Shown: piece after piece, positions 10,290 through 20,854 of the stretch
Layout: every line of letters starts with the position of its first letter
Position numbering within the stretch: the stretch's first letter is position 1
Notes under the pieces: generated by a model
Told to the model about the DNA's origin: nothing
The model's input: only the letters and a program-made list of their open reading frames with translations
Database searches by the model: none
Made by a program: the position numbers and the translations under genes
Assembly: GCA_963780815.1 (NCBI GenBank)
Contig: CAWADG010000014.1
Coordinates: 1 to 64,000 of the forward strand
Direction: 5' to 3'
Length of the DNA: 64,000 nt
Source of the DNA: VRUE01 sp963780815
GTDB taxonomy: Bacteria > Actinomycetota > Thermoleophilia > Solirubrobacterales > 70-9

Positions 10290-11561
10290 TCAGGACCGGC
10301 GGTTGGCAACCGCGCAGGCCTCCTCGGACCCCACGAAGGGAGCAAGGGTGATGTAGATGGCGAGCGGGATGTCTTCGGGTAGGCGCCGAGGTCCGCCGTT
10401 GCGGATGCGGGAGCGCAGCAGCGCGTAGACCGCCCCGCCGATCGCCTCGCTCGCGATCCTCGGCACGCTCGGGTTCTCCACGAAGGCCGGCGCCAGCATC
10501 GCGCTCATCGAGTCGATGACCCGGTCACGCCGCGCGAGTCCCTCCGGGCCCACCGCGTAGACCTCGACGGCGGCCAGCCGCGCGAAGTCCGGCTCGGCGA
10601 CCAGGTAGGAACACATCGCCTCATAGGCAATCCGCACCCCTTCGCGCCAGTCCGTTGCGCGCTGCGTCGCCGGCGTCACCGAGGCCAGCATCTGGGCGCC
10701 TCCCATCTCCAGCGCGGCCAGCACCGCGTCGCGCTTATCGGCGAAGTGCGAGTAGAAGGTGCTGAGCGAGATCGATGCCTGCTCGGCGATGTCGTCGGTG
10801 CTCATCGCCTGATAGCCCTTCTGGGCCGTCACGGTGGTGACGGCGCGGGCGATCCGTTCCACCGGCGTGTAGCCCTCGAAGCGGCTCGGCGCCTCGCTCG
10901 CCCGTCGCCGCGGTCGCAACGGCTGCGGCGGCGGGTAGTAGCTCAGCCCCCATTTCCAGAGCTCCGGCGCCGCCCTTGCCAGCTCGCGCTCCTCGCCTCG
11001 GTAGAGGCGGGTGTGGAGGACCTTGCGCAGCCCACCGATCACCGCCTGAACGATCTGTGGCGGCATTTCCTCGCGGCCGCTGATCCGCTTGCTGGTTTCC
11101 AGCACAAGGTCCTCAAAGGCATCGAAAAGCCGGTCGATCGCCCGTTCGGCTTCCTCTCCCGCGGCGTGCAGCTCGACGATGCAGACCCGGGCCGTCGCCG
11201 CATGTTGGACGGCCATGCCGATGAAGGTGTCGAACACCTCACGGACCCGTTCCTCGTCCGCCCCGACCTTGGCCTGTCCGATCCTCTCGACCATCGGCTC
11301 GACAAGTGATTCCACCATTGCCACGAAACAGGCCTGCTTGCTCGCGAAGTGCTTGTAGAAGTCGCTGCGCGAGACACCCGAGAGCGCCACCAGATCGGCG
11401 ACCGTCGTCGCCTCATAGCCCTTCTCGGAGACGACCGCGACCATCGCCGCGTAGAGGCGCTCACGCTGGTTTCGCACAACCTCCGCCCGCAACGTCCCGG
11501 CGCCCGGGCGCAGCCTTCTGTCTCTCAGCTCCGAGGAGTCTCCCCACGGCGTTTGTACCAT
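10290..11561 (-). CDS. Two-module TetR regulator (PWG type)
   Basis: 423 aa containing two complete TetR units in one chain. The first HTH is at residues about 35-80 (TTVADLVALSGVSRSDFYKHF) and the second at about 235-280 (STDDIAEQASISLSTFYSHF), each followed by a helical ligand-binding domain; the last ends ITLAPFVGSEEA. ATG 11561 is preferred over the upstream ATG 11585 because the paralogue at 48052-49347 also starts M-V-x-T-P-W-G. Two HTH units in one polypeptide could let a monomer act as a pseudo-dimer with two different half-site preferences. Targets are unknown. The gene is convergent with the TetR gene at 9636-10271, with an 18-bp gap. Confidence 0.85.
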   Translation of the reverse strand: MVQTPWGDSSELRDRRLRPGAGTLRAEVVRNQRERLYAAMVAVVSEKGYEATTVADLVALSGVSRSDFYKHFASKQACFVAMVESLVEPMVERIGQAKVGADEERVREVFDTFIGMAVQHAATARVCIVELHAAGEEAERAIDRLFDAFEDLVLETSKRISGREEMPPQIVQAVIGGLRKVLHTRLYRGEERELARAAPELWKWGLSYYPPPQPLRPRRRASEAPSRFEGYTPVERIARAVTTVTAQKGYQAMSTDDIAEQASISLSTFYSHFADKRDAVLAALEMGGAQMLASVTPATQRATDWREGVRIAYEAMCSYLVAEPDFARLAAVEVYAVGPEGLARRDRVIDSMSAMLAPAFVENPSVPRIASEAIGGAVYALLRSRIRNGGPRRLPEDIPLAIYITLAPFVGSEEACAVANRRS

Positions 11562-11982
11562 CGAACTGGCAAGATAGTCGCCCATGCAGCGCCCGCTCAG
11601 CCTTGCCGCGGCCCTCGAAACCTGGCAGTAGACGGCCGTTCTTTTGTCTCTCCATCAGCGCTTCGGATAGGTCGCATACCGCCTGCGCATGGCGTGCGCA
11701 TGCGTCACCGGTGAGCGCCTGGAAACCCCCCACGACCATTGCTTGTGGGGAACCCCTTCGGAGTGGGAGCTAGCCATGTGAGTAGAGCTATGTTCGTAAT
11801 GCTCGCACCGATCGTAGGCGCATTTGCCGCAAGAAGCAATTCCTCGTGCTGAGAATGACCTTGCCGCGTTGCACTCGACGCCTTCCGGGGTCAGCTCGTG
11901 CCCCACCCGACCCTGGAACCGATCAGCTTGGCCTGCCCGGGATCTCGGCGGATGCGCCCCGGCGGGCGTCCGCTCCCCCGCA
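11562..11982. other. Intergenic region without a recognisable gene
   Basis: No convincing gene is seen here. The stretch next to 11561 should hold the promoter of the two-module TetR gene. A weak inverted repeat, CCCCAC at 11727-11732 and GTGGGG at 11745-11750, could form a 6-bp hairpin with a 12-nt loop; no U-tract follows, so it is not called as a terminator. Confidence 0.4.
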
Positions 11983-12056
<74 letters not shown>

Positions 12057-12096
12057 CGGGACCGGTGGCCCTCCCGAGCCGACTTCGGTGCTGGAC

Positions 12097-12102
12097 AGAG
12101 TA
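12097..12102 (-). promoter_or_regulatory. Probable -10 box of the tRNA-Arg gene
   Basis: On the minus strand this reads TACTCT, 41 nt ahead of the tRNA 5' end. A similar TACCCT box lies 42 nt ahead of the tRNA fragment at 47624-47644, and the sequence between box and tRNA is also alignable in the two places, supporting a conserved promoter. Confidence 0.5.
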
Positions 12103-12295
12103 GTGGTCTCCGGAACGGTATGAGAATGACTCATTTGGCTCGCCGCTCGTGGATTTATGCGGTACGCAATCGACCTAGACACATGCGGGACCCGTGGCAT
12201 TTGTCGGTGGTCCTCACCCCCTTTGTTGAAGCCAAATCCACGCTGACGCCGGGTCACCGTTCGCGCGGGCCCGGGTCCCGGAACCAAATTGTTCC

Positions 12296-12325
12296 TTGAC
12301 ATGCTGGTCCGTATCTGTTCAAATT
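12296..12325 (+). promoter_or_regulatory. Array promoter motif, copy 1
   Basis: TTGACA, 4 nt, GGTCCGT, 3 nt, TGTTC, 2 nt, AT. This is one of four copies in the window with identical spacing (others at 32344, 49807 and 50453). It lies about 150 nt before the first gene of the array at 12476, so it is read as the promoter of the array. The -35-like TTGACA is strong; the -10 is poor and would sit 19 nt away, which suggests help from an activator or a special sigma factor acting through the GGTYCRT and TGTTC boxes. Confidence 0.65.
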
Positions 12326-12475
12326 GCGCGCCCATCGGAGAACGGGCGATTCCTGTAAGGGAAATTCGCGCGTTCCTAATGGCTCAAGAAAATTGAGGTT
12401 CCGCCGCAGCCAGGGCACCGGGTAAGGGTTATTGCAGGGGGAGCCACAGGGACGAGAGGGAAGTGGGAAGCGGGA

Positions 12476-14675
12476 GTGATTCGCTCCGGAGTGAGAGAGG
12501 ACTGCGATGCCGCCGGCCGGCGGCCGAGGAAGAGAGCGATCCTGTTCGCGACCTTCTGCCTCGGCCTGACCACGGCCCTGATGGCGCCCGCGATCAGCCA
12601 GGCCGCCCTGATCCACAGCTTCGACAGCTACTTCGGCGGCGGTTCGCTCTCGTCGCCCCAGGCACTGGCCGTCGATCAGACGACGGGCGACGTCTACGTT
12701 CTTGAATATGGCAACGGCTGCGTGTCCCGTTACTACGGCGAACGCGGTGGGCCGGAAGCGCTCGAACCTCACGACTTCCCCGCCACCGGTGACAATCAGA
12801 TCTGCGGCTTCGATTACCGTGGCGAATCTTCCAACGCCCAGATCGCGATCGACAATTCGGGCACCTCGACCGAGGGTTTCTTCTACGTCAACTCGCCGGC
12901 GACCAACGGCGGCTACGGCGGCACCAGGGAGTACGACGTCGACGGAAATTTCGAAGCCGAACTGACACCGAGATCAGCCGACGGCGGGCTCGTCTACGTC
13001 TGCGGTGTGACCACCGATGCTGCGGGGAACGTCTACGTCGACGAACACTACGTCGGACCCCAGAAATACAACCACGACGATCCGGTCACGGACGCCGATT
13101 ACGAAACCGGGCTGGGAGGGGAAGGGCCGGCCTGCGGCTTCGCCCTGAGCTCGACCGGGGCCAGGTACTCGTCATGGAACTCGGACGGTCCGCTGATCCA
13201 TTCCGGCTCGGTTCTAAGGGACACGAGCCTGGCAATCACACTCGACCCCTCATCGGATGATGCATACGTCTCCGAAGGTAGTGTCGTGACGGCGATCAGC
13301 GCCGACGGGATCCAGTTCGACCAGTTCGGGGCGGGTCAGATAACGGAAGCGCGCGGCGTCGCGGTCGACGAGGTGAGCGGCACGGCCTACGTGTCGGACA
13401 CTCCGAACGGCCGCGTCGCGATATTCGAAGGCGAACATGCCTATCGGGTCGAAGTAGAACCCACGGGGACTGGGCTCGGCGCGGTGACCGCGGACAACCC
13501 GCCGCTCGAAGACTGCGGCGACAACGGCCAGTGCGCCGGGTACTACGTGCCATCGACCGTAGTTCTCAAGGCGACGCCCCAGCCCCACTCGAAGGTCGAC
13601 GGTTGGACCGGCTGCGACGACGTGAGCCCGGGCGGCGACGAATGCAGCGTCGAAGTCACCTCCGGGAACCGAAAGGTCTTCGCGAACTTCACCCGGCTCC
13701 AACGGACCGTCACCGCCGCGACCGCGGGCACGGGCACCGGGTCGGTCAGCGACGTCAACGGGCTCGGCGCGATCCAGAGCTGCGGCGACGCCGGCACCTG
13801 CTCGGGCCCCTATGACGAGGGTTCGGAGATCGAACTGGTCGCCACCCCGACTGGCCACTCGACCTTCACCGGTTGGTCGGGAGATTGCACCAATCAGTCG
13901 GGTCCTTGTCACCTCGTCGTCGAAGGCACACCCTCGGTCACCGCCCACTTCACGGCCCAGCATGCGGTCAGCGTCAAAAAGGCCGGAAGTGGCGCGGGCG
14001 GCGTTGTCAGCGAGCCCGGCGGGCTCGACTGCGGAGCCGTATGCGTCGGGTTCTTCACCGATGGCGAATCGGTGACGCTGTCGGCCCTCCCCTCGGGCCA
14101 TTCCACGATTCACGGGATGGTCGGGCGGCGGCTGCTCGGGGACCGACGCCTGCGAAGTCGAGGTGGGTGAAGCGACGACTACCGTCACCGCAACGTTCGC
14201 GCACGACGCTCCCGACGTCGTGACCGAACCGATCGTGACCTTCGTCGGCCAGCACGTGGCGACGGTGCACGGTTCGGTCGACCCGAACGCGGCCTCCGTG
14301 AGCAGGTGCGTCGTCGAATACGGCACCGGCCCGGGCTACGGCGCCGAGCAGCCGTGCGCGCCGAGCGCGGTCGGCAACGGCGATGCGCCGGTGCCGGTCG
14401 GCGTGAACCTCAACGGCCTTCGACCTGGCACGACCTACCACTTCCGCTTCAGCGCGACGAGCTCGGGCGGAACCGCCTACGGCGCAGACCAGACGCTGCG
14501 GACCCTCGAGGACACATGTGACACGAACGACGCGCTCTGCCCGGTGGTGGCCATTCCGGCCGAAGCCCGGACCACGAAGTGCGCGAAGGGCAAGGTCCGT
14601 AGGAACGGCCGCTGCGTCAAGCGCAAACACCACCGTGCCCATGCCCGCAACCGCCGCAACGGGAGCGCCCGGTGA
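12476..14675 (+). CDS. Secreted propeller protein with InlB-like repeats (A2)
   Basis: About 732 aa with one frameshift corrected. GTG 12476 follows a GGGAAGCGGGA purine stretch. A long n-region precedes the hydrophobic core of a signal peptide ending ISQA (residue about 43). Residues about 45-320 look like NHL/propeller blades (ALAVDQTTGDVYVLE, GVAVDEVSGTAYVSD). Three repeats follow at about 322-405, 410-490 and 495-575 with the pattern G-x-G, CG...C, GWSG..C, V.A.F, like divergent InlB B-repeats. One Fn3-like domain (about 580-680) and the tail KCAKGKVRRNGRCVKRKHH complete it. Near 14113 an extra G in GGG breaks the frame; the correct frame reads GWSGGGCSGTDACEVEVGEA. It has no PD40 half and no DECHG motif. 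It overlaps the next gene by GTGA. Confidence 0.75.
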
Positions 14676-16765
14676 ACGCCCGGAGACTCACCCGGGCCCT
14701 GGCCGCGATGGCCGCCACCGCCGCCTTCGGCCTTCTGGCGGCCGGCTCGGCGAGCGCCGCTTTCACGACGCCCGAATACGAAATGACCTTCAACGGCGAA
14801 GGCGTGATCGGGCAAGCGGTGGGCGTGGCGGTGGATGAAGCAACGCACGACTTCTATGTGGCGGACCAGGGGAACCGCCGGATTGAGAAGTTCGACTCGG
14901 AAGGGAACCTCCTCTTCATGTTCGGAGACGGGGTGAACGTAACCACCGATGGCGACAAATGCACGGTCGGCTCGGGCGACACCTGCGGACCCGGACGGGA
15001 CCTATCCGCCTTTCCCAATTTCACGAACCCGTCCGCGATCGCCGTCGACAACTCCGGCAGCCCTTCGAAGGGCTCCGTCTACGTGGCCGAAGGAATCAGG
15101 AACGAAGGTCCCGGAACCGTCTCGAAGTTCGACAGCAACGGCCAGCTCGTGTCGGGCTTCGGCACGGGCGGGACGTTGACGATCCCCTATCTGATCAGGA
15201 TGACCATCAGCCAGTTCACGGGAGACATCTGGGTCCTCGACGGCTTCGGCACCTGTTGTTTCGATGGCAGGATCTCCGCATACGGCCCGACCGGCAACCG
15301 GCTTTTCATCCACGAAGAGTGGGTCAATGCCGGGGGCGACGGGGATTTCGCGGTCGACTCCGACGAAAACTTCTGGGTCGGCGACCAGAACGGGCATCCT
15401 CTGAAAGTCGACATCTCCCAGTTCGCCTTCAACGGAAATCACCCGCTGGGATACGTCCAGCCCGGTACCGCGCAGGGCTGGGCCACGAACCCCGCCAACA
15501 GCGACGTTCTCACGGTCCTGAACGGCGAAGCGGTCAACGTGTTCGAACGGACGTGCAATCCGGCGAAGGGCTACTGCACACCCAAAGAAAGCTTCGGGGC
15601 CGGATATCTGCCCTCCCCCAGGGCGCTGGCGGTGGATGGGTCGAATTACTCGGTCTACGTCGCCGTCGAAGGCGGGATCGCGGCGTTCCGCTCAAAGGTG
15701 ATCCCCGACGTCGTCCCCAAACCGGCCTCGGTCGGCCACACCGACGCCGTGCTCACCGCGCACCTCGATCCGATTGGAGCGGGCGACATCGTCGACTGCG
15801 AGGTCGAATACGGGACGACCAACGCCTACGGGACGACGGTGCCGTGCGAGCAGACGCTGCCGATGACACAGCCCGGCGACGCGACCATCCACCTCTTGGG
15901 CCTCGAAACCGAGACCGTCTATCACTACAGGTTCCGGGCGACCAACGGCAACGGCACCAGCAACGGCCCCGACCGCACCTTCACGCCCCACTGGGTCGCC
16001 GGCCTCGAAACCGGCGACGCCACCGACATAGGGCCCGGAACGGCGACGCTCCATGGAGAACTGAATCCGTCGGGTGAATCGACCCACTACTACTTCGAAT
16101 GGGGCGAAACGAAATCGTACGGCCATCATTCGCCGGCGGTGCCGGGAACCGAGACCTCGGCCGGAGCACTGACTCAGGTCGAAATGAGTCTCGCCGGCCT
16201 GCTCACCTCGGCGACGACCTACCACTACCGCCTGGTCGCCGTCAACGGCCTAGGGACAAGCTACGGATCCGATCGGGAATTCACGACACCGCTCTCCGAC
16301 CCCCCGCAGATCCGGAACGTCGTCGCCACTGCGACCGGACTGACGACCGCGACGCTTCATGCCGAACTGAATCCTGGGTTCGGCGAAACGGCCTACAGGT
16401 TCCAGTACGGGCCGGGTTTCTCGTACGGGACCAGCACCGCGATCATCGGGCCGATCGGAAACGACGGCAGCTTCCACCCGGTCGCCGCCGATATCTCCGG
16501 GCTCTCGCCGGGAACGACCTATCACTTCCGTGTCATCGCTTTCAACTTCGTCGGCCACGTCTCGAGCTCGGACGCCGTCTTCACGACCCCGACAGTCCCG
16601 CCAGTGGGCGGTGAGGCCACCGGCAATAGCCAGGTGTCGTCGACGCCGTCGGAGCCGAGCACGCACTTGGCCAGGAAGTGCAAGCGGGGCTTCGTCCGGC
16701 GCAAGGGCAAGTGCGTGAAGAAGCACCGGCGGCACAGGCACAACGTAAAGCGAGGACGCCGATGA
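14672..16765 (+). CDS. Secreted NHL-propeller and Fn3 protein (A3)
   Basis: 697 aa. It starts at GTG 14672, overlapping the previous stop (GTGA). A clear signal peptide ends GSASA (residue 29). NHL-like blades occupy residues about 30-345 (GVAVDEATHDFYVADQGNRRIEKFDSEG). Three Fn3-like repeats follow at about 346-440, 445-540 and 545-640, each with the pattern A-T-L-x-x-x-L-N/D-P, F-x-Y/W-G and L-x-P-x-T-T-Y-H-(Y/F)-R. The C-terminus has the Cys/Lys motif CKRGFVRRKGKCVKK followed by a His/Arg-rich tail. Unlike the A proteins that sit next to B genes, it lacks the PD40 half and the DECHG motif. It is presumably part of the array transcript. The role is unknown; extracellular binding is inferred from the propeller and Fn3 folds. 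Confidence 0.75.
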   Translation: MNARRLTRALAAMAATAAFGLLAAGSASAAFTTPEYEMTFNGEGVIGQAVGVAVDEATHDFYVADQGNRRIEKFDSEGNLLFMFGDGVNVTTDGDKCTVGSGDTCGPGRDLSAFPNFTNPSAIAVDNSGSPSKGSVYVAEGIRNEGPGTVSKFDSNGQLVSGFGTGGTLTIPYLIRMTISQFTGDIWVLDGFGTCCFDGRISAYGPTGNRLFIHEEWVNAGGDGDFAVDSDENFWVGDQNGHPLKVDISQFAFNGNHPLGYVQPGTAQGWATNPANSDVLTVLNGEAVNVFERTCNPAKGYCTPKESFGAGYLPSPRALAVDGSNYSVYVAVEGGIAAFRSKVIPDVVPKPASVGHTDAVLTAHLDPIGAGDIVDCEVEYGTTNAYGTTVPCEQTLPMTQPGDATIHLLGLETETVYHYRFRATNGNGTSNGPDRTFTPHWVAGLETGDATDIGPGTATLHGELNPSGESTHYYFEWGETKSYGHHSPAVPGTETSAGALTQVEMSLAGLLTSATTYHYRLVAVNGLGTSYGSDREFTTPLSDPPQIRNVVATATGLTTATLHAELNPGFGETAYRFQYGPGFSYGTSTAIIGPIGNDGSFHPVAADISGLSPGTTYHFRVIAFNFVGHVSSSDAVFTTPTVPPVGGEATGNSQVSSTPSEPSTHLARKCKRGFVRRKGKCVKKHRRHRHNVKRGRR

Positions 16766-19700
16766 AGATCCGAACGACATTTGTGCTCCTCCTCCTCGTC
16801 GGTCTGGCCGCCGCGATGCCGGCCGGCGCGGGCGCCGAAACCACCCACAAGTTCCTCAAGAACATTTCGCTGCCCGTCAACGGGGCGCGCCTGATGGGGG
16901 TCGATCCCCAGGGCAACATCATCCTGCTCGCCGAAGGGGCGGTGCGGAAGTTCAGCCCGCAGGCGAACCGGTGAATTTCTCGGCGTTGGGGTACGAACGT
17001 CATCGACGGCGCCGGCGGGGGCAATGCCCCGCGACCCCTCGATTGCGACGAAACCCCCTGGAACAGCCTCGGCCCGGCGTCGGTTGCCGCCATGAACCCG
17101 TCGAAGACGGGACCGACGGCGGGTTACATGTACGTCGCCGCGGTCAAGGAAGTGGAACCCGGAGTGAACCACGCGCAGATCGTCGCCTTCGACCCGAGCG
17201 GCGCCTACCGCGGGCAGATCGACACGACACAGCCGACGCCGGTGCAGAGCCTGGAAGGTGTCCCCACGTACCTGTCGGTCTCGCCGAGCGGCAGCAGCAT
17301 CATCGTCACCTACAACGACGCGTCGGCCCACGCCGACAAGTACCAGGCGATCGACGCGGATCCGGCACACGACCCGTTCGTCGGTCAGATTCGGAAGGGC
17401 ACTTACTTCTCGAACCAGCTCGCCTCCGGCGGCTTCGCCGGGGGCACGGTTGCCGATGACGAAGTCGCCTACGTCGGTCGCGGGAATTTCTACAACCCGA
17501 CCAGCTTCCACCCGATCTGGGAGCTCTACGACAGCTCGGGATTCACAGGACCGCCCGGCGACTCACCTCCGGTGGACCTCGACCCGAACAAGTGCGAATG
17601 CGACACGTCGGGGCCGTGGTATCTGGGAGGTCGCCATGAAGAAGGCTACGGCTTTGTCGAATCGGTCTCGATCAATCCGGCGGACCACCATGCCTTCCTT
17701 CTCGACGGTGGAACCCAAACCGGCGGTGGAATCGCAATCATCGAAGAGTGGGCCAGCCCGACCGAAAAAGTCGGTCCCGCATTCGGGAGCACGGAAACGA
17801 TCGGCTTTGCGAGCGGGCCGATGGCGTTCGACACCTCGGGCATTCCCAACACCGATGGGCGCATCTACGTCAGTAGGGGCAACTCGATCGCGGTCTTCGG
17901 CCCCCCCGTGCCGATCCCCAACATCGAAGACGTGCAGGCATCCGTCGGGCACAACGACGCGACCATCTCGGCGACGATCAACCTCGACCACGGGCCGAAA
18001 GTGTTCGACTGCCGCGTGGAATATGGCGAAGAGCCATTCGAACCGCCCTTCCTCTACACCCAGTTCACCCCCTGTGAACCGCCGGCGCCCTACGAAGACG
18101 AATCGACGGCGATCAGCACCGAAGTGACCGGGCTCTCGACCGAGGTCAGCTACCGAGCGCGGGTCGTGGTCAGGACGAACAACGGGGTGAACCGGAGCCC
18201 AGCGGTGAAGATTCGGCCGGCCGCCGTCCTCGACGTCAAGACCGAACCCGCGACGAGTGTGACCCGCACGACGGCGGTGCTGAACGGCTCGCTTGACCCC
18301 GACGGCATGCCGACGACGTACTGGTTCGAGTACGGAATCGACACCAGCTATCGGCAGAAAACGGCGGAAGCGTCGGCAGGATCCGGATCGGGGAGTCTCG
18401 CCGTCGACCCGACCGAAATCGAGAACCTGCAGCCGGGTCGGCGCTACCACTTCCGCCTCGTCGCCCATAACGACTCACTGGGGACGACCAGGGGCCCGGA
18501 CCTGACGTTTGTCGCAGCGTCCGCCCCCACCATCTCCGGTGTGCGCCCGTCGGAGGTGGGCGAAACGGGGGCGACACTCAATGCTCGCATCGACCCGGCC
18601 GGCTTCCCGACGAAATACCGGTTCGAATACGGGCCGACTACGAGCTACGGTCAGGTGAGTCCCCCGGGCGAAGGGAGCGTCGGCGAAGGACACGGGCCGG
18701 TGCCCGTGTCCCAACAGATCACGGGCCTTGAACCGGGTGTCACCTACCACTTCAGGGTCGTCGCAACCAATCAGTGGGGCACCGAAGTGACGGATGACTC
18801 GACGTTCAACTTCTTCCCCCAGGACTGCCCCAACGCCTACGCGCGCCAGTTGACACGTTCGGCCTATCTACCCGATTGTCGGGCATACGAGCTCGTCAGC
18901 CCCGGCAACGCGAGCGCGGTCGAGCTCTACCCGGGGGACGTCACCGAAGATCTCTTCTTCTCCAAATTCGGGTCGATCTTCATCCCTCACTACAAGACTG
19001 AAGCGCTGAATCAGGGTACGGCGAGGAATCCCTCTCGCTTCTCCTTCGAGGGCCTGGCCGGGGTCCTGCCTGGCACGAATCCTCCGAACTCCCTGATCGA
19101 CACCTACACCTCGACACGGACGACGAGCGGCTGGGTGACCCGGTATTGGGGATTGCAGGGCAACGAAGTGCTCCAGGCGAGCGGCTCCAAGTGCGATCTG
19201 GAGATGAAGATCTGCATCGACTACAAAACCCGGCCCGTGCTCGGATCGACCGAAGAGGACGTCAAAGGCGTGTCGCGGTCACCCTATGTCTGGGATCCGG
19301 AAGGAAACAGCCTCGGGCGCTGGCCGACAAACGTCAACGTGGTCAAAGACGGCACGAAGTACATCGGCGACGATCACCCCTCACCCGACTTCAGCCACTA
19401 TGTCTTCTCGTCGGTGAACATCCCGTTCACCCCCGACGGGGTAACCGGGACCCCCGGGTCGGCGTACGACAACGAGATCGAAGACGCCACGGTCGAACAG
19501 GTGTCACTGCTCTCCAACGGCGACGACATCCAGAAGGGCACGGGCGGTTCCGGTGAAGCCGAAGAATTCGTGAAAATTCCCGCCGTCTCCACCGACGGAA
19601 GTCACATTCTGATGACGACGGAAAACAACGGTGGGGTCAACCTCTACATGCGCGTCGACGATTCGATCAGCGTACGAAATCGCGAGTGGGAAATACGCCA

Positions 19701-20854
19701 TTCACCTGATCGGAATGACCAGTGACGGCTCGAAGGTCGTCTTCTCTTCGCCCGATCACGTCACCACCGATGACACCGATTATCCGTTCAGCACGGACAT
19801 CTACGTATGGGAAGAGAAGACCGGCGAAATCACCCGGGTCTCACAGGGCAACGGGGCCGGCGACTCGAACGACTGCTCCCCGAACGAAGAATGGGACTTT
19901 TTCTGCTCCGCGGTGCCGCTGAAAACCAAGAGGCAAGACAGTGACGATCCGATCGCGTCCCAGAGTGGCGACGTCTACTTTTACTCGCCCGAGCAGCTCG
20001 ATCCCAACAATCCCGGCGTAATCAACGAGAAAAACCTCTACGTCTACCGGCACGGCGCCGTCCATTACGTCGCCACCCTCGATGACAAGACATCGATTGA
20101 TCGCATCCAGATCTCACCGGATGGAAGCCACGCCGCTTTCCTCACCGCGGCGCGGCTGACCAGCTACGACAACCAGGGCTGGCGCGAGATGTACACGTAC
20201 AACGCCGAAACGGGTGTGGTCCGGTGCGCCTCCTGTCTCCCCGATGGGGAACCGCCTCAGGTCCTTCGGCCGCCGGAGGAATCCGGGCTCGCGCAGTTCG
20301 AAATCGATCCGGAACGCGCCGAACCGAGCAAAGACGTGATGGCGAGCCAGAGCGGGCGTTTCATGGCGGATGACGGGCGAGTCGTGTTCGCGACCTCCGA
20401 CGCGCTCGTGGATGGGGATACCAACGGGCTGGTCGACGTGTACGAGTTCGTCGGCGGGCGCCCGCAGCTGATCAGCAACGGCACTGCTCATGCCGACCTG
20501 CTGCCCGGGAACCACTTCTACCCGGGGGAGTACACCGGTGTCGAGGCGATCAGCCACGACGGTGTGGACATCTTCTTCTCGACCTACGACACGCTGGCCC
20601 CCGATGAAGACTTCAACGGCCAGTTCATGAAGTTCTACGACGCGCGGACGAACGGAGGCTTCCCACCGCCACCGGCACATCTGCCCTGCGTTGCCGCCGA
20701 CGAGTGCCACGGCGTGGAAAACCCCAGCCCGGGGACATCCCAGATACGGACCGATGCCCCCCTCCAGTCGAACCACGGGTCGAAGCGGAAGGCTGCGAAG
20801 CACAAGAAGCGCCACAAGAAACGGCGCCGCCACGCCCGGGGGAACCAGAAATGA
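16762..20854 (+). CDS. Secreted double-propeller protein, subtype A-alpha (A4)
   Basis: About 1363 aa with three indels corrected. ATG 16762 overlaps the previous stop (ATGA). The signal peptide ends AGAGA (residue 25). The order is an NHL-like propeller (about 26-385), three Fn3-like repeats (about 386-686), a linker with CPNAYAR...YLPDCRAYELVSP, PD40-like blades (about 715-1300; SPDGSHAAFLTA, MADDGRVVFATSD), VAADECHG and a Lys/Arg tail. Breaks: a missing base near 16970 (an in-frame TGA appears at 16972-16974), compensated by an extra base near 16992 (the frame between reads VNFSALG), and an extra G near 19672 (then YEIASGKYAIHLIG). Its closest relative is 32488-36723. The last four bases overlap the B partner at 20851 (ATGA), implying coupled translation of the pair. 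Confidence 0.75.
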
